A stretch of 64,000 nt of DNA from Candidatus Methanophagaceae archaeon (GTDB lineage: Archaea; Halobacteriota; Syntropharchaeia; Alkanophagales; Methanospirareceae), in the NCBI GenBank assembly GCA_003194435.1, contig PQXC01000004.1, positions 60,752 through 124,751 on the forward strand. Reading direction: 5' to 3'. The notes under the pieces are model-generated. The model was not told the DNA's origin. It searched no databases and was given only the letters and a program-made list of their open reading frames with translations. Positions 27,001 to 35,278 of the stretch are shown here, piece by piece. Each line of letters starts with the position of its first letter. Positions within the stretch are counted from its first letter, which is position 1. The translations under genes and the position numbers were made by a program.

Positions 27001-27495
27001 TTACTTCCTCTGCTTCAGCTTAGCGATTAACTTCTCAATATCCTTAGCAGTGATTTCCACAGCTCTTTGCGTCATTTCATTCTCATAGAAGTTTCTATGT
27101 AAAGCATTCGCACCATTAAAAAGTGTGATGAGTTCTTCATCTCCACTCTCCTCTGACAGTCTATCTATAAATTCCCATAGACTCCCATGTTTTCTTAGTT
27201 TCAACCCCCTCTTAGCCGCCACTGTCTTAATTGCTAATGCAGTGGCACCCCACAACTTTTCAGAAGCTTGAACCCGGTCGTCTTTACTCAAAAGTTCCTT
27301 CGCATCTTTAAGGTATTTCTCGCTCAGGGCTTGGTAGTGCTCTGCGAGGTCTTCGGGGTCCAACTCCTCATTTAGGCTATTACGAACAAGTTCGAGCCCT
27401 AATTCCTCAGGCAAATAGCCTATCTCTTCGGCTTTCTCCCTTAGCTTATCTCCAAGCCTTTTCGGTAAAATAATATAAGTAACTTCTGTATTCAT
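27001..27495 (-). CDS. PaREP1/HEPN-like protein
   Basis: The 164-residue protein has the PaREP1 pattern: a ribbon-like N-terminal 'VTYIILPKRLGDKLREKA', then 'YLKDAKELLSKDDRVQASEKLWGATALAIKTVAAKRG', a helical-bundle motif related to HEPN proteins. A final helix carries 'NALHRNFYENEM'. A Shine-Dalgarno AAGGAGC lies directly before the ATG, with a TATA-like CATTTATGAG upstream, so it is its own transcript inserted between two antiporter units. PaREP1 proteins are often paired with nucleotidyltransferases as toxin-antitoxin-like sets; no partner is visible here. Confidence 0.8.
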   Translation of the reverse strand: MNTEVTYIILPKRLGDKLREKAEEIGYLPEELGLELVRNSLNEELDPEDLAEHYQALSEKYLKDAKELLSKDDRVQASEKLWGATALAIKTVAAKRGLKLRKHGSLWEFIDRLSEESGDEELITLFNGANALHRNFYENEMTQRAVEITAKDIEKLIAKLKQRK

Positions 27496-27710
27496 GCTCC
27501 TTTTTATAATAGCTTATACTCACTCATAAATGTTTTTCACCTCACACTTCACCGCACTTCGCATTCGGTAACATAACAAAGTTTCTTGCAATAGCATCCA
27601 TATAAAGTCCATACTGTGGGTCTGTCATTAAAAAATAAAAGTAAGATTTGGAGCTACGCTCCAATTCCCGTTTATTTATTTCTACTGCTATTGACCCGAC
27701 TCCTATCCAT

Positions 27711-29537
27711 TCACACCCACAGCACTCCGTGCGTCAGATAGATAAACAGATAGAGTGCGAAGAACACGAGTGCTAACAGCACGCCTGTTCCTATTGCCAC
27801 TCGCGGCACTTCGCCCGGATACATCTGCTTGAGCTCTTCCAAGTTACGTGCGTATTGTGTATACGTGGGATTGAAAGGTCTCGTCACCACTGCACCCACC
27901 ATGACCACCATTATTTTTGACGCCAGCGTTGGATTCCTGCTGAACCATACGACCGCATCAGCGAGTTTCAGCACGCTTTTATCAATGAAATTCGCAACTG
28001 TCATTAGCGGCTGCTCGCAGAACCATATAAATCTCCTGCCCGCCTTCCGGTAGAGATAATCTATATCCCTTGTTACTCGCTCGTGCGGTGAGAATGCGAA
28101 TTGCAGCGTGAAGAACCCCACTGCGGTCATCACCAGTAACTCCAGCGTGCCTATTGTATGTCCAAGTGCGTATGGATGGAACTGTAACGCCACCTCCCTA
28201 TAAGGGAGTATTTCGTAAAGGACTCGCGGATACACACCGATAAATACGCATAAGAAAGCGGTAACGCTCATCGGTATAAGCATGGATAACGGTGCTTCCT
28301 TCGCTTCTATCTCTCCGTTTCGCCTGAAGAACGTGAAATAAGTGAGTTTCAGGAAGGACAGGAAGGTGCCCACAGAAGCCACTATCAAAGCGAGTGCAAG
28401 GATATGCATGTGTGACAGTTCCGCCGCGTGGATTACCATACTTTTACTCACGTATCCATTAAAGCCCATCACGCCCGAGATAGAAAGAGCCGCTATCACG
28501 CATGTTATCGTCGTTATTGGCATCTTCTTCGCCAATCCCCCGAGTTCCGTCAGGTTGTTCCTCCCTGTCGAATATATCACCGCACCCATGCACATGAACA
28601 GCAGTGCCTTATACAGGATATGGTTGAAAACGTGTGCAATGCCACCGTTTATTCCTATATATGTGCCTATTCCTATCCCCGCCACCATGTAGCCGACCTG
28701 ACTCACAATATGGTAAGAGAGGAGTTTCCTCACATCGTTCTGCAGCAGTGCGAATACAACGCCGTAGAGAGCCATCACACCACCCATGTATGCCACCGCC
28801 TCTACACCCGGGAAAGTCCTCGCAAGCACGTACACACCAGTCTTTGTTGTATATACCGACATGAATACAGCGCCGGCTATCGTTGCCTTCGGATATGAAT
28901 CCGGTAGCCATGTGTGTAATGGTATGAATGCCGTGTTCACGCCTATCCCTATAAGCAGTAGCATGTATCCTATCCCGAGCTCTACCGGTCCCACTGCGAT
29001 GGAGCCTGTATTCATGAAGTGTATGATAATCCCGGCGAGAAGGGCACAGCCTCCAAACAGGTGAAATATGATATATCGCATCCCCGCATTCGTCGCACGT
29101 TCTGTCCGACTGTACCATATCAATCCGAGCGAAGAGAACGCCATTATCTCCCAGAAGATATAGAGCGTGAAGAAATCACCCGCGAATACCGCACCCAGCG
29201 CACTGCCCAGGTATAACAGAGCACATACATACTCGCCATTCTCCCTCACTGTATCCAGTCCGTATATTATCGCGCCAGCGCCGATTATGGCGAATATGTA
29301 GCCCATTATAAGGCTCAGCGAATCAGCATGCAGGAATGTCATCTCGAGTCCTGGCAGAACCGAAAATGCCCAGCCGATCTGTGGTCTTAGCACTGCCACA
29401 CTTATCAGCCCAAGCGCAGCTAAGATAGTAAGATAAATCTTCCTCACCTTGCCCGTTCCGAGCAGTGGTATCAATGCAGCCCCTGCAAAGTAAATAAGAG
29501 CGGGTGGTATATTTGGTATGCTACTTATATCTATCAT
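27711..29537 (-). CDS. NuoL/MrpD-like ion-translocating membrane subunit, copy 2
   Basis: This 608-residue paralogue of copies 1 and 3 has the fifth-helix Glu in 'YIFWEIMAFSSLGLIWY', 'LPDSYPKATIAGAVFMSVYTTKTG' and 'VRKLLSYHIVSQVGYMVAGIG'. The C-terminal part 'RFIWFCEQPLM', 'VVWFSRNPTLASKI' and 'VAIGTGVLLALVFFALYLFIYLTHGVLWV' gives the reference for the small tail-like proteins in this cluster. It is preceded on the same strand by the 91-residue tail-like gene (58-base gap). Function is inferred as proton or sodium translocation coupled to an unidentified partner. Confidence 0.87.
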   Translation of the reverse strand: MIDISSIPNIPPALIYFAGAALIPLLGTGKVRKIYLTILAALGLISVAVLRPQIGWAFSVLPGLEMTFLHADSLSLIMGYIFAIIGAGAIIYGLDTVRENGEYVCALLYLGSALGAVFAGDFFTLYIFWEIMAFSSLGLIWYSRTERATNAGMRYIIFHLFGGCALLAGIIIHFMNTGSIAVGPVELGIGYMLLLIGIGVNTAFIPLHTWLPDSYPKATIAGAVFMSVYTTKTGVYVLARTFPGVEAVAYMGGVMALYGVVFALLQNDVRKLLSYHIVSQVGYMVAGIGIGTYIGINGGIAHVFNHILYKALLFMCMGAVIYSTGRNNLTELGGLAKKMPITTITCVIAALSISGVMGFNGYVSKSMVIHAAELSHMHILALALIVASVGTFLSFLKLTYFTFFRRNGEIEAKEAPLSMLIPMSVTAFLCVFIGVYPRVLYEILPYREVALQFHPYALGHTIGTLELLVMTAVGFFTLQFAFSPHERVTRDIDYLYRKAGRRFIWFCEQPLMTVANFIDKSVLKLADAVVWFSRNPTLASKIMVVMVGAVVTRPFNPTYTQYARNLEELKQMYPGEVPRVAIGTGVLLALVFFALYLFIYLTHGVLWV

Positions 29538-29595
29538 TTTGCTCTACCTCCTTTTATGTTAAGTGCATGTGCAACACTTTCGTTCCAATCTAATG

Positions 29596-29871
29596 CTAAC
29601 GCCACAGCGCACCGTATGTCAGGTAAATGAACAGATAGCCCACAACGAGAGCAAGCGAGTATAGCAACGCAGTCCCTATCGCTAAGGTCTGGGCATCTTC
29701 AGGGCATTCCTCCGGTATTTCTAACCCACGCATGTTAAAGCGCACATACGGGGGAGTAATGGGTCTCAGCAGGGTCACTACTACCATGTTCAGCAGTATC
29801 TTCGTTGCAAGTGCCGGGTTCTTGCCGAAACATCGCCACGAGTTAAATATCTTTCTTATTTTCGTATTCAT
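29596..29871 (-). CDS. Small membrane protein homologous to antiporter C-terminal tail
   Basis: The track starts this at 30012, but the homologous part begins at ATG 29871, giving 91 residues: 'SWRCFGKNPALATKILLNMV', then 'TLAIGTALLYSLALVVGYLFIYLTYGALWR'. The same pattern (F..NP.LA..I, then AIGT..L.. to a final LTYG.LW) ends the large antiporter-like proteins next door. So it is a stand-alone version of their tail: one amphipathic segment plus one membrane helix. A GGAGGTG lies 14 bases upstream. The role is unknown; it may fill the tail position in a complex whose large subunit lacks one. Confidence 0.65.
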   Translation of the reverse strand: MNTKIRKIFNSWRCFGKNPALATKILLNMVVVTLLRPITPPYVRFNMRGLEIPEECPEDAQTLAIGTALLYSLALVVGYLFIYLTYGALWR

Positions 29872-30104
29872 TTCCTTACCCTTTTCACCTCCTATTTTAT
29901 CTGGGACACCTTCATCACCGGGTGTCACCAATAACACATAAGTAACAGGTGACATATATAGTTTTTCAATATCTCTATATAAGTACATAGGTGAATATAT
30001 ATGCAGGTGCATAAGTTTAATCCCAAAAAAAAAGAAAAAAAAGAAGATGACTGAGCTGACTATTCAGGGTCCCTCAAGATACTATTTTTACATCTTGCTC
30101 TTGC

Positions 30105-31952
30105 TCAGACCCATAGCACTCCGTAAGTCAGATAAATAATCAGATATAGTGTGAAAAACATGAGCACCAGCAGCACACCACTTCCTATTGCCAGCCTGTG
30201 CACTTCCGCAGGATACAGCTTCCTGAGCTCTTCCAGGTCATTTGCATAGCGCGTGTATAAAGGATTGGGGTTGAAAGGTCTCAAAAACACCGTGCTCACG
30301 GTAAGCATCATTATTCTTGATGCAACTGGTGGATTCTTGCTGAACCATACGAAAGAATCGGCAATCCTACGCACCTTCTCATCAATGGAATCCGCAAAAC
30401 TTATCAACGGCTTCTCGCAGAACCATATGAATTTCTTACCCAATACCCGATAGAACCAGTCGGTATCAAGCGTAATCGTAGGTGTACCGTGGAGCATTCC
30501 TCTTAGTAGCCAGAATGCAACAAACGTAAACAGAAGGAGCTGGCTCATTGCTATTATATGCGAAGCTGCATAGGGGTTATAATCCGCGGGATAGGGGAGT
30601 ATCCCGTAGAGGGCTTGCGGATATACACCGATAAATACGCACAGAAATGCTGTAATACCCATCGCAACGAACATATTCTTAGGTGGTTCTTTCACCGGTT
30701 CTACAACTGGCTCCTTATCCTTATCTCTTCTTCCAAACCATGTAAGGTATGGAACTTTTAGGCCTGTATGAAGAAAAGTCCCTATTGAAGCACCTTCGAG
30801 CAGCAACCATACAATAGGCAGATCTGCCATCGCCGACGCTTCTACAACCATCGTCTTACTCACGAACCCATTGAATAGTGGGAAACCAGAAATGGAGAAA
30901 GCACCAATCATGTAGAGCCAGAAAGTGAGGGGCATGTATTTATACTTGTAGAGACCACCTAATTCGGTGAACTTGCTTCTCCCCGTCATCTCTATTACCA
31001 CGCCTGCACCCATGAAAAGAAGCGCCTTGTAAAGAATATGACAGAACGCATGAGCTATTGAACCATCTATCGCCATCCATGTCCCTATTCCTACACCACA
31101 TACCATGTACCCTACCTGAGAGATGATATGATAGGCGAGAAGTCTTCTTATGTCATTCTCGAGCACTGCGTAGATAACACCATACACCGCCATTATCGCT
31201 CCTAACCATATCAGAATCTCAACACCCGAGAAACCCCTTATCAGCACGTATATCGCACTTTTAGTAGTGAAAGCAGTCAAAAATACAGCTCCCGTAATCG
31301 TAGCTTCGGGGTAAGCATCCGCCAGCCAGGCATGCAACGGAGGGACCGCCGCATTTATGAGAAATCCGAGGAATATGAGGTAAGAGGGCAGGTAACCCCA
31401 GCCCGTTCCCCAATTAAAAGAGTTAAAAGCAATTGACCCTGTGTTCTGCACGTGTAGGATGATGCCTGCTAACAGGCAGATACCGCCAAAGATGTGCACC
31501 ATGATATACCGGAATCCCGCTTCCGAAGATGCCTTCGTCTTGCGATACCATATAAGGAAAAGCGAAGAGAAAGCCATCACTTCCCAGAACAGGTATAAAG
31601 TGAAGAGGTCACCGGCGAAGACCACTCCCAGCGTGCTACCAACGTAGAGGAAGGCAGATACATGATGCCCGTCCTCCTTCACGTGCAGTGCATAAAGCGT
31701 CATACAAAAAGCCGCGATAGTAAATACATACCCGAAAACCAGACTCAACTGGTCAACCCTGCCAAAAACGAGCTCATAGCCCAGAAGAGGAATACGCCAG
31801 AATACCCCCCTGCTCGTGCTCATATACAGAAGGTCTATAAGCGCCGCTATCGGCAATAGAAGCAGGTATATCTTCTTCCATCTTCCTTTTAAAACCGGTA
31901 TCAGAAGAGCACCTAAGATAAATATCAGTCCCGGATGCACCCATTCAATCAT
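30105..31952 (-). CDS. NuoL/MrpD-like ion-translocating membrane subunit, copy 3
   Basis: This 615-residue protein is more distant from copies 1 and 2. Landmarks are 'LYLFWEVMAFSSLFLIWYRKTKASSEAGFRYIMVHIFGG', 'LADAYPEATITGAVFLTAFTTKSA' and 'IRRLLAYHIISQVGYMVCGVG'. A charged cytosolic loop 'GRRDKDKEPVVEPVKEPP' replaces a shorter loop of the paralogues. The C-terminus repeats the 'KFIWFCEKPLISFADSID' and 'GVLWV' tail. It follows the 84-residue two-helix gene with a 47-base gap. With three such subunits side by side, the unit resembles the L/M/N set of complex I, but without NuoA/H/J/K-type genes in view. Confidence 0.87.
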   Translation of the reverse strand: MIEWVHPGLIFILGALLIPVLKGRWKKIYLLLLPIAALIDLLYMSTSRGVFWRIPLLGYELVFGRVDQLSLVFGYVFTIAAFCMTLYALHVKEDGHHVSAFLYVGSTLGVVFAGDLFTLYLFWEVMAFSSLFLIWYRKTKASSEAGFRYIMVHIFGGICLLAGIILHVQNTGSIAFNSFNWGTGWGYLPSYLIFLGFLINAAVPPLHAWLADAYPEATITGAVFLTAFTTKSAIYVLIRGFSGVEILIWLGAIMAVYGVIYAVLENDIRRLLAYHIISQVGYMVCGVGIGTWMAIDGSIAHAFCHILYKALLFMGAGVVIEMTGRSKFTELGGLYKYKYMPLTFWLYMIGAFSISGFPLFNGFVSKTMVVEASAMADLPIVWLLLEGASIGTFLHTGLKVPYLTWFGRRDKDKEPVVEPVKEPPKNMFVAMGITAFLCVFIGVYPQALYGILPYPADYNPYAASHIIAMSQLLLFTFVAFWLLRGMLHGTPTITLDTDWFYRVLGKKFIWFCEKPLISFADSIDEKVRRIADSFVWFSKNPPVASRIMMLTVSTVFLRPFNPNPLYTRYANDLEELRKLYPAEVHRLAIGSGVLLVLMFFTLYLIIYLTYGVLWV

Positions 31953-31999
31953 TTCCTCTCATTCTCACCTCCAGAGCTTTAGCTTTTCCAATGCTATTG

Positions 32000-32254
32000 T
32001 TAATGCTTCTCATAATAGTCCTCCTCACGCTGAAGCCAGAGATGCCCCAATGCCTTTGACACAACGATGATAAGAACGCAGCCAACAAATCCATATATCG
32101 CACTGAATCCCGGTATTGTTTGCCATAAGAAGGCGGTATGAGCTTGAGCTTCAGCTTGCCCGTGGAAATTAACGAGCACATCTGCTAATATACTCGCCGC
32201 AAGGCAGACATAAAGGATGCCAAATAAATGCTTCTGTTCCAGTTTTATTCCCAT
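32000..32254 (-). CDS. Small two-helix membrane protein of antiporter cluster
   Basis: The 84-residue protein has a first hydrophobic segment 'LFGILYVCLAASILADVLV', a polar middle, and a second 'SAIYGFVGCVLIIVVSKALG' with a charged end 'REEDYYEKH'. It corresponds to the 71-residue protein at 26649-26864 by size, helix count and the YG..K pattern. It stands between the 88-residue tail-like gene and antiporter copy 3, all on the minus strand. No named family is recognised. Confidence 0.65.
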   Translation of the reverse strand: MGIKLEQKHLFGILYVCLAASILADVLVNFHGQAEAQAHTAFLWQTIPGFSAIYGFVGCVLIIVVSKALGHLWLQREEDYYEKH

Positions 32255-32309
32255 TCCTATTCCCCCTATTTTTGGCTCATTTCGGTTTCGGACCCTTTCG
32301 TGGCTTTAA

Positions 32310-32576
32310 TTAATACCATAGCACGCCATACGTAAGAGAAAAGAACAGATAGAGCGAGAGAAATAGTAGCGCTTGAAGCATCACAGTCCCTATGGCTAAG
32401 GTTCGCGAATCTTCTAAATATCCGCTCTTCTCCAATTCCAGCACATAGCGCACAGGGTTAGAATTGGAAGGCAATACTATCGCACCTGCTTCAGCTATTA
32501 ACACCCTCATTGCAAGCCCCGGGTTCTTACCAAAGCAGCGCCACGCGCCCAAAATCCTGTTCAGCCCTATTTCCAT
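32310..32576 (-). CDS. Small membrane protein homologous to antiporter C-terminal tail
   Basis: This 88-residue relative of the 29596-29871 product reads 'ILGAWRCFGKNPGLAMRVL', then 'DSRTLAIGTVMLQALLFLSLYLFFSLTYGVLWY'. The shared WRCFGKNP block and the final LTYGxLW match both its sister and the tails of the large subunits. It is the first structural gene after the winged-helix regulator. A Shine-Dalgarno-like GGAGGGAAAA precedes the ATG. Confidence 0.68.
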   Translation of the reverse strand: MEIGLNRILGAWRCFGKNPGLAMRVLIAEAGAIVLPSNSNPVRYVLELEKSGYLEDSRTLAIGTVMLQALLFLSLYLFFSLTYGVLWY

Positions 32577-32609
32577 TTATTTTTCCCTCCTATTTTATTT
32601 TTATTACAT

Positions 32610-32966
32610 TCAAGCTTGGGCTTCATGCGTATGCTCTATCAATGATTTACCGCGTTCTGAAAGTCGATAGCATGTCTCATTCCCGCGCTCTATCGCCTCT
32701 ACCAGCCCCTGCTGGAGTAGCGAATTTGAAGTATCAAACCTGCCCGTCCCTTTCAGTCCTCTGAGAACGACCTGGAGGTCTATCCCGGTGTTCCTGGCGA
32801 TCTCCGCGGGATACAACGCCTCCGGATAATTCTTATACAGATACATCAGTATCTCGCTTCTCACTCTGCTCCTTCTGAGAGACCGGAGCGCATCCTCAAA
32901 GCCCGCTCTGCTGCTTATGCCTGTACCAATCATCCCCCTTTTTCTCCCCTCAGCCAGCATACACAT
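32610..32966 (-). CDS. Winged-helix transcriptional regulator, copy A
   Basis: The core of this 118-residue DNA-binding protein is 'ALRSLRRSRVRSEILMYLYKNYPEALYPAEIARNTGI', followed by a recognition helix 'VVLRGLKG' and a wing 'NETCYRLSERGKSLIE'. It is a close paralogue of the 35279-35620 product. It is 33 bases upstream of the antiporter genes on the same strand and probably regulates them or itself. The TATA box lies about 30 bases before the ATG at 32966, so its mRNA is likely leaderless; 32960 is an alternative start. Confidence 0.8.
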   Translation of the reverse strand: MCMLAEGRKRGMIGTGISSRAGFEDALRSLRRSRVRSEILMYLYKNYPEALYPAEIARNTGIDLQVVLRGLKGTGRFDTSNSLLQQGLVEAIERGNETCYRLSERGKSLIEHTHEAQA

Positions 32967-32994
32967 GCGCCTGCATATATTGGTATATGTGTAT

Positions 32995-33004
32995 GTATAT
33001 AAAA
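32995..33004 (-). promoter_or_regulatory. TATA box for winged-helix regulator A
   Basis: On the minus strand this reads TTTTATATAC, about 29-38 bases before the 32966 ATG. The spacing predicts a transcript beginning within a few bases of the start codon. It is back to back with the promoter of the KaiC-like gene. Confidence 0.5.
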
Positions 33005-33073
33005 GCTTTTCGGTCTCCTAAAATATTTTTGCATATAGCTGAATGTTGAACGTTCTCCCAGCCGATTAAAGGC

Positions 33074-33086
33074 TTTTATATAAATA
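33074..33086 (+). promoter_or_regulatory. TATA box for KaiC/GvpD-like ATPase gene
   Basis: TTTTATATAAATA ends 29 bases before the ATG at 33115. This predicts a very short or absent 5' leader, and no Shine-Dalgarno is visible before the ATG, which agrees. Confidence 0.55.
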
Positions 33087-33114
33087 GAATGCTTTTTGTA
33101 ATTGGTAGTTTATC

Positions 33115-34518
33115 ATGACAGAAGGGAAGATACCACCTGAGCTGGTAGAGGCGTTATCGGTGGAGAGAGGTTTTTCTCTATTGATAAGAGGAGCGCCCGG
33201 CACAGGTAAGACGATGCTTGCACTTGAGATGATTCATCAGTTTGGAGATACTAATGCCGTTTACCTCTCAACGAGGGTCTCTCCTTCCTCACTTCGCGAG
33301 CAATTCCCATGGCTGGGCGAGAGTATCCCGCCGATAAACGTGATAGATGCCACGAAACTGTATGTTTCTTCAGATATAATCCCCGGAGTTCAATCTTTTC
33401 CAGACACGATTTACACCAGGTTGGGGAAGATAAAGAAACCCGCTACCGTTGTAATTGATAGCTGGGAAGCGATAACGGCTCAGATAGAGCGGGAGAAGGA
33501 GAAGATGGACGCATTAGCAGCGGCAGTGACGGAATTAGCGAGGCATGAGGGGATGAATTTAATACTCGTGTCAGAGAGGGTCGGTGCTACACCCTCAACG
33601 CTCGATTACGTCGTGGATGGCGTGGTAACGCTCACGCGTCTAACGCTGGACCACAGAACTGCAAGAGAGCTGGAACTGGAGAAATTAAGGGGAGTGAGGA
33701 TAAATCAGCCGAGATATCCTTTCACCTTAGAGGGCGGCAGGTTCCAGTACATCGAGCCGTTCAAGCGTAAGCGTATAGAGAAACCACTGAGGGTAAAGCC
33801 CCTGAAAAATACCGAGACGCATATATCCACGGGCAGTGAGGATATGGATAAGCTCCTGGGCGGCGGATTTGAAAGGGGGAGCTTTAATGTGATTGAGATG
33901 GGCGATGATATGTCCATCTGGGGATACCAGTCAATCGTCATTCACATGCTCGTAAATTGCATAAAGCAAAAGAATCACTGCATCTGCCTCCCATGCTGTG
34001 GCTGGGATGAGAGGCACTTAAGACGACAGTTGCTTCCGTTCGTAAGTGAGGAGGATTATCAAAGATATATGACGGTCTTTGAGATAGGTCCTGCCAGAAG
34101 GGAGTATGGTGCAAGCGAGAACGTGAGATTTCTGGAGGGTAAGTCAATAGAATTGGATTGGGACATAATTAGAAGCTTTGTTTCAGAATTGGAGCCACCT
34201 GTGCTGACCTCTATAGGAACAGACATGTTAGAGCATCCATACCAGTTGAAAGAAAAAGGAAAACTGGGAACCATGGTGAAATGGCTATCCACTGTGATGA
34301 CAGAGACAAGAGCAGCGGGGAACGTGGTGGTGCTGGGTGTGAATCCAAAGCTTGAATTGTGCGGGGAACTGACGCATCTCTCGAGCACTTATCTGAAATT
34401 GGCTGAACTTGATACCGCGGTCGTCCTTTACGGCGTTCGTCCTGCAACCGGATTGCATTGCCTGGAAACTGTCGTCACTGATGACACCATTAAGTTGGGG
34501 CTCACACCGTATGTATAA
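33115..34518 (+). CDS. KaiC/GvpD-like RecA-superfamily ATPase, two lobes
   Basis: The 467-residue protein has two RecA-type lobes. Lobe 1 has an intact Walker A 'IRGAPGTGKTMLALEM' near residue 26 and Walker B 'TVVIDSWEAI'. Lobe 2 begins 'STGSEDMDKLLGGGFERGSFNVIEMGDD', a KaiC-like entry in which the P-loop is replaced ('MGDDMSIWG'), so this half should not hydrolyse ATP. The opening resembles archaeal GvpD-type proteins. No gas vesicle genes are near; the neighbours are regulators and a histidine kinase, so a signalling role is the better guess. Confidence 0.8.
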   Translation: MTEGKIPPELVEALSVERGFSLLIRGAPGTGKTMLALEMIHQFGDTNAVYLSTRVSPSSLREQFPWLGESIPPINVIDATKLYVSSDIIPGVQSFPDTIYTRLGKIKKPATVVIDSWEAITAQIEREKEKMDALAAAVTELARHEGMNLILVSERVGATPSTLDYVVDGVVTLTRLTLDHRTARELELEKLRGVRINQPRYPFTLEGGRFQYIEPFKRKRIEKPLRVKPLKNTETHISTGSEDMDKLLGGGFERGSFNVIEMGDDMSIWGYQSIVIHMLVNCIKQKNHCICLPCCGWDERHLRRQLLPFVSEEDYQRYMTVFEIGPARREYGASENVRFLEGKSIELDWDIIRSFVSELEPPVLTSIGTDMLEHPYQLKEKGKLGTMVKWLSTVMTETRAAGNVVVLGVNPKLELCGELTHLSSTYLKLAELDTAVVLYGVRPATGLHCLETVVTDDTIKLGLTPYV

Positions 34519-34554
34519 TAAAAATAAAGCTTTACCAACGATAGAGATAGAGAG

Positions 34555-34743
34555 ATGAAGAAGAGCAGCGATATGGAGATAGACGTGCAGGTGATGGTTG
34601 GTAGTAATGTAATCATCACGTTTGGCAGGGTGGACATCGAATTGACAAGGGAACAGGCGGAGAGATTAAAGGAACTTCTTGTAAACGCCCTTGAGCGGGG
34701 TGAGCGTGATCTTCTCCCCCACGGGGTCAACGAAAGCGAGTAG
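34555..34743 (+). CDS. Small acidic protein of unknown function
   Basis: This 62-residue frame reads like a beta hairpin ('MEIDVQVMVGSNVIITFGRVDIEL') and a helix 'EQAERLKELLVNALERGE'. It lies 37 bases after the ATPase, possibly in the same transcript. Its last 26 codons overlap the 34666-34923 gene on the other strand, and the C-terminal 'LLPHGVNESE' looks unlike protein, so the true length is unsure. Confidence 0.4.
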   Translation: MKKSSDMEIDVQVMVGSNVIITFGRVDIELTREQAERLKELLVNALERGERDLLPHGVNESE

Positions 34744-34923
34744 AGTCCTCTCGGTGAATAAGAAGAACTCATCGCCACATTTCTCTCTTATCTTTTCCAT
34801 GCTCTTCGAGTCGAAATAAATCCTCTTACCCCTTTCCTCGCCTGCACGCTGCACAGAAGCTATAAGCTCGATAACAGCTCTATCATCCGTTTCTGTTTCT
34901 TTCTCCCGCTCGTCATCCGCCAT
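34666..34923 (-). CDS. Small acidic protein of unknown function
   Basis: From the ATG at 34923 (track start 34950) the protein has 85 residues: an acidic Glu/Thr hexamer-type N-terminus, then 'ELIASVQRAGEERGKRIYFDSKSMEKIREKCGDEFFLFTERTLLAFVDP' and a basic end. The middle has a normal helix-strand rhythm. It overlaps the gene at 34555-34743 tail to tail by 78 bases. I see no family. The PIN remnant ends just upstream. Confidence 0.45.
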   Translation of the reverse strand: MADDEREKETETDDRAVIELIASVQRAGEERGKRIYFDSKSMEKIREKCGDEFFLFTERTLLAFVDPVGEKITLTPLKGVYKKFL

Positions 34924-34924
34924 C

Positions 34925-35065
34925 TTATCCCCATCCGTTGATATTGACATCAGCAGTTTTTATAAACAATCTGAGGGCATTTATGTCATAGGATCCAATC
35001 AGGTAAAGTAGTAAAGGTCCTGTATCAAAAATGACATCTTCAAACTTAAATATTCTTTCACTCAT
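34925..35065 (-). pseudogene. PIN-domain (VapC-like) N-terminal fragment
   Basis: ATG at 35065 opens a 46-residue frame 'MSERIFKFEDVIFDTGPLLLYLIGSYD...', where 'FDTGPLLLYL' is the first acidic motif of VapC-type PIN toxins. It stops at 34925-34927, long before a complete domain (about 130 residues). Just upstream a frame ending 'LIWKGIKEVEREDE' overlaps the ATG, as antitoxin genes do, but it has a stop about 20 codons back. Both look like the remains of a toxin-antitoxin pair. Too short for the ORF track. Confidence 0.45.
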
Positions 35066-35278
35066 CCTCTCTTTCAACTTCTTTTATCCCTTTCCATATT
35101 AACTTCGGACATGTTCTATTTTTATATTTTTATCTTAAAAAGGTTATTATATCTATAGACTCACATGGAGAGCTATTACAATCGGTCGTTCATGATCGCC
35201 CGCAGACGTCAAATATTCTTCATCAATTCCCTGCCTTAATATGAACTTGTGATAACATCTAAACTAATCCCTTCTTAG
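35066..35278. other. Non-coding stretch with possible antitoxin remnant
   Basis: Apart from the 20-codon antitoxin-like tail on the minus strand ending over the PIN start, this gap holds no frame I trust. A T-rich tract near 35110-35150 could end transcription. Confidence 0.3.

Noticed and set aside
24776-31952. A complete complex I / Fpo or Mrp operon
   Set aside because: Only L/D-type subunits and unknown small proteins are present; no NuoA, H, J, K, B, C/D or MrpA, B, C, E, F, G counterpart can be recognised.
33115-34518. Gas vesicle regulation by a GvpD-like protein
   Set aside because: No gas vesicle genes nearby and the second lobe is degenerate; the resemblance supports only a KaiC/GvpD-type ATPase.
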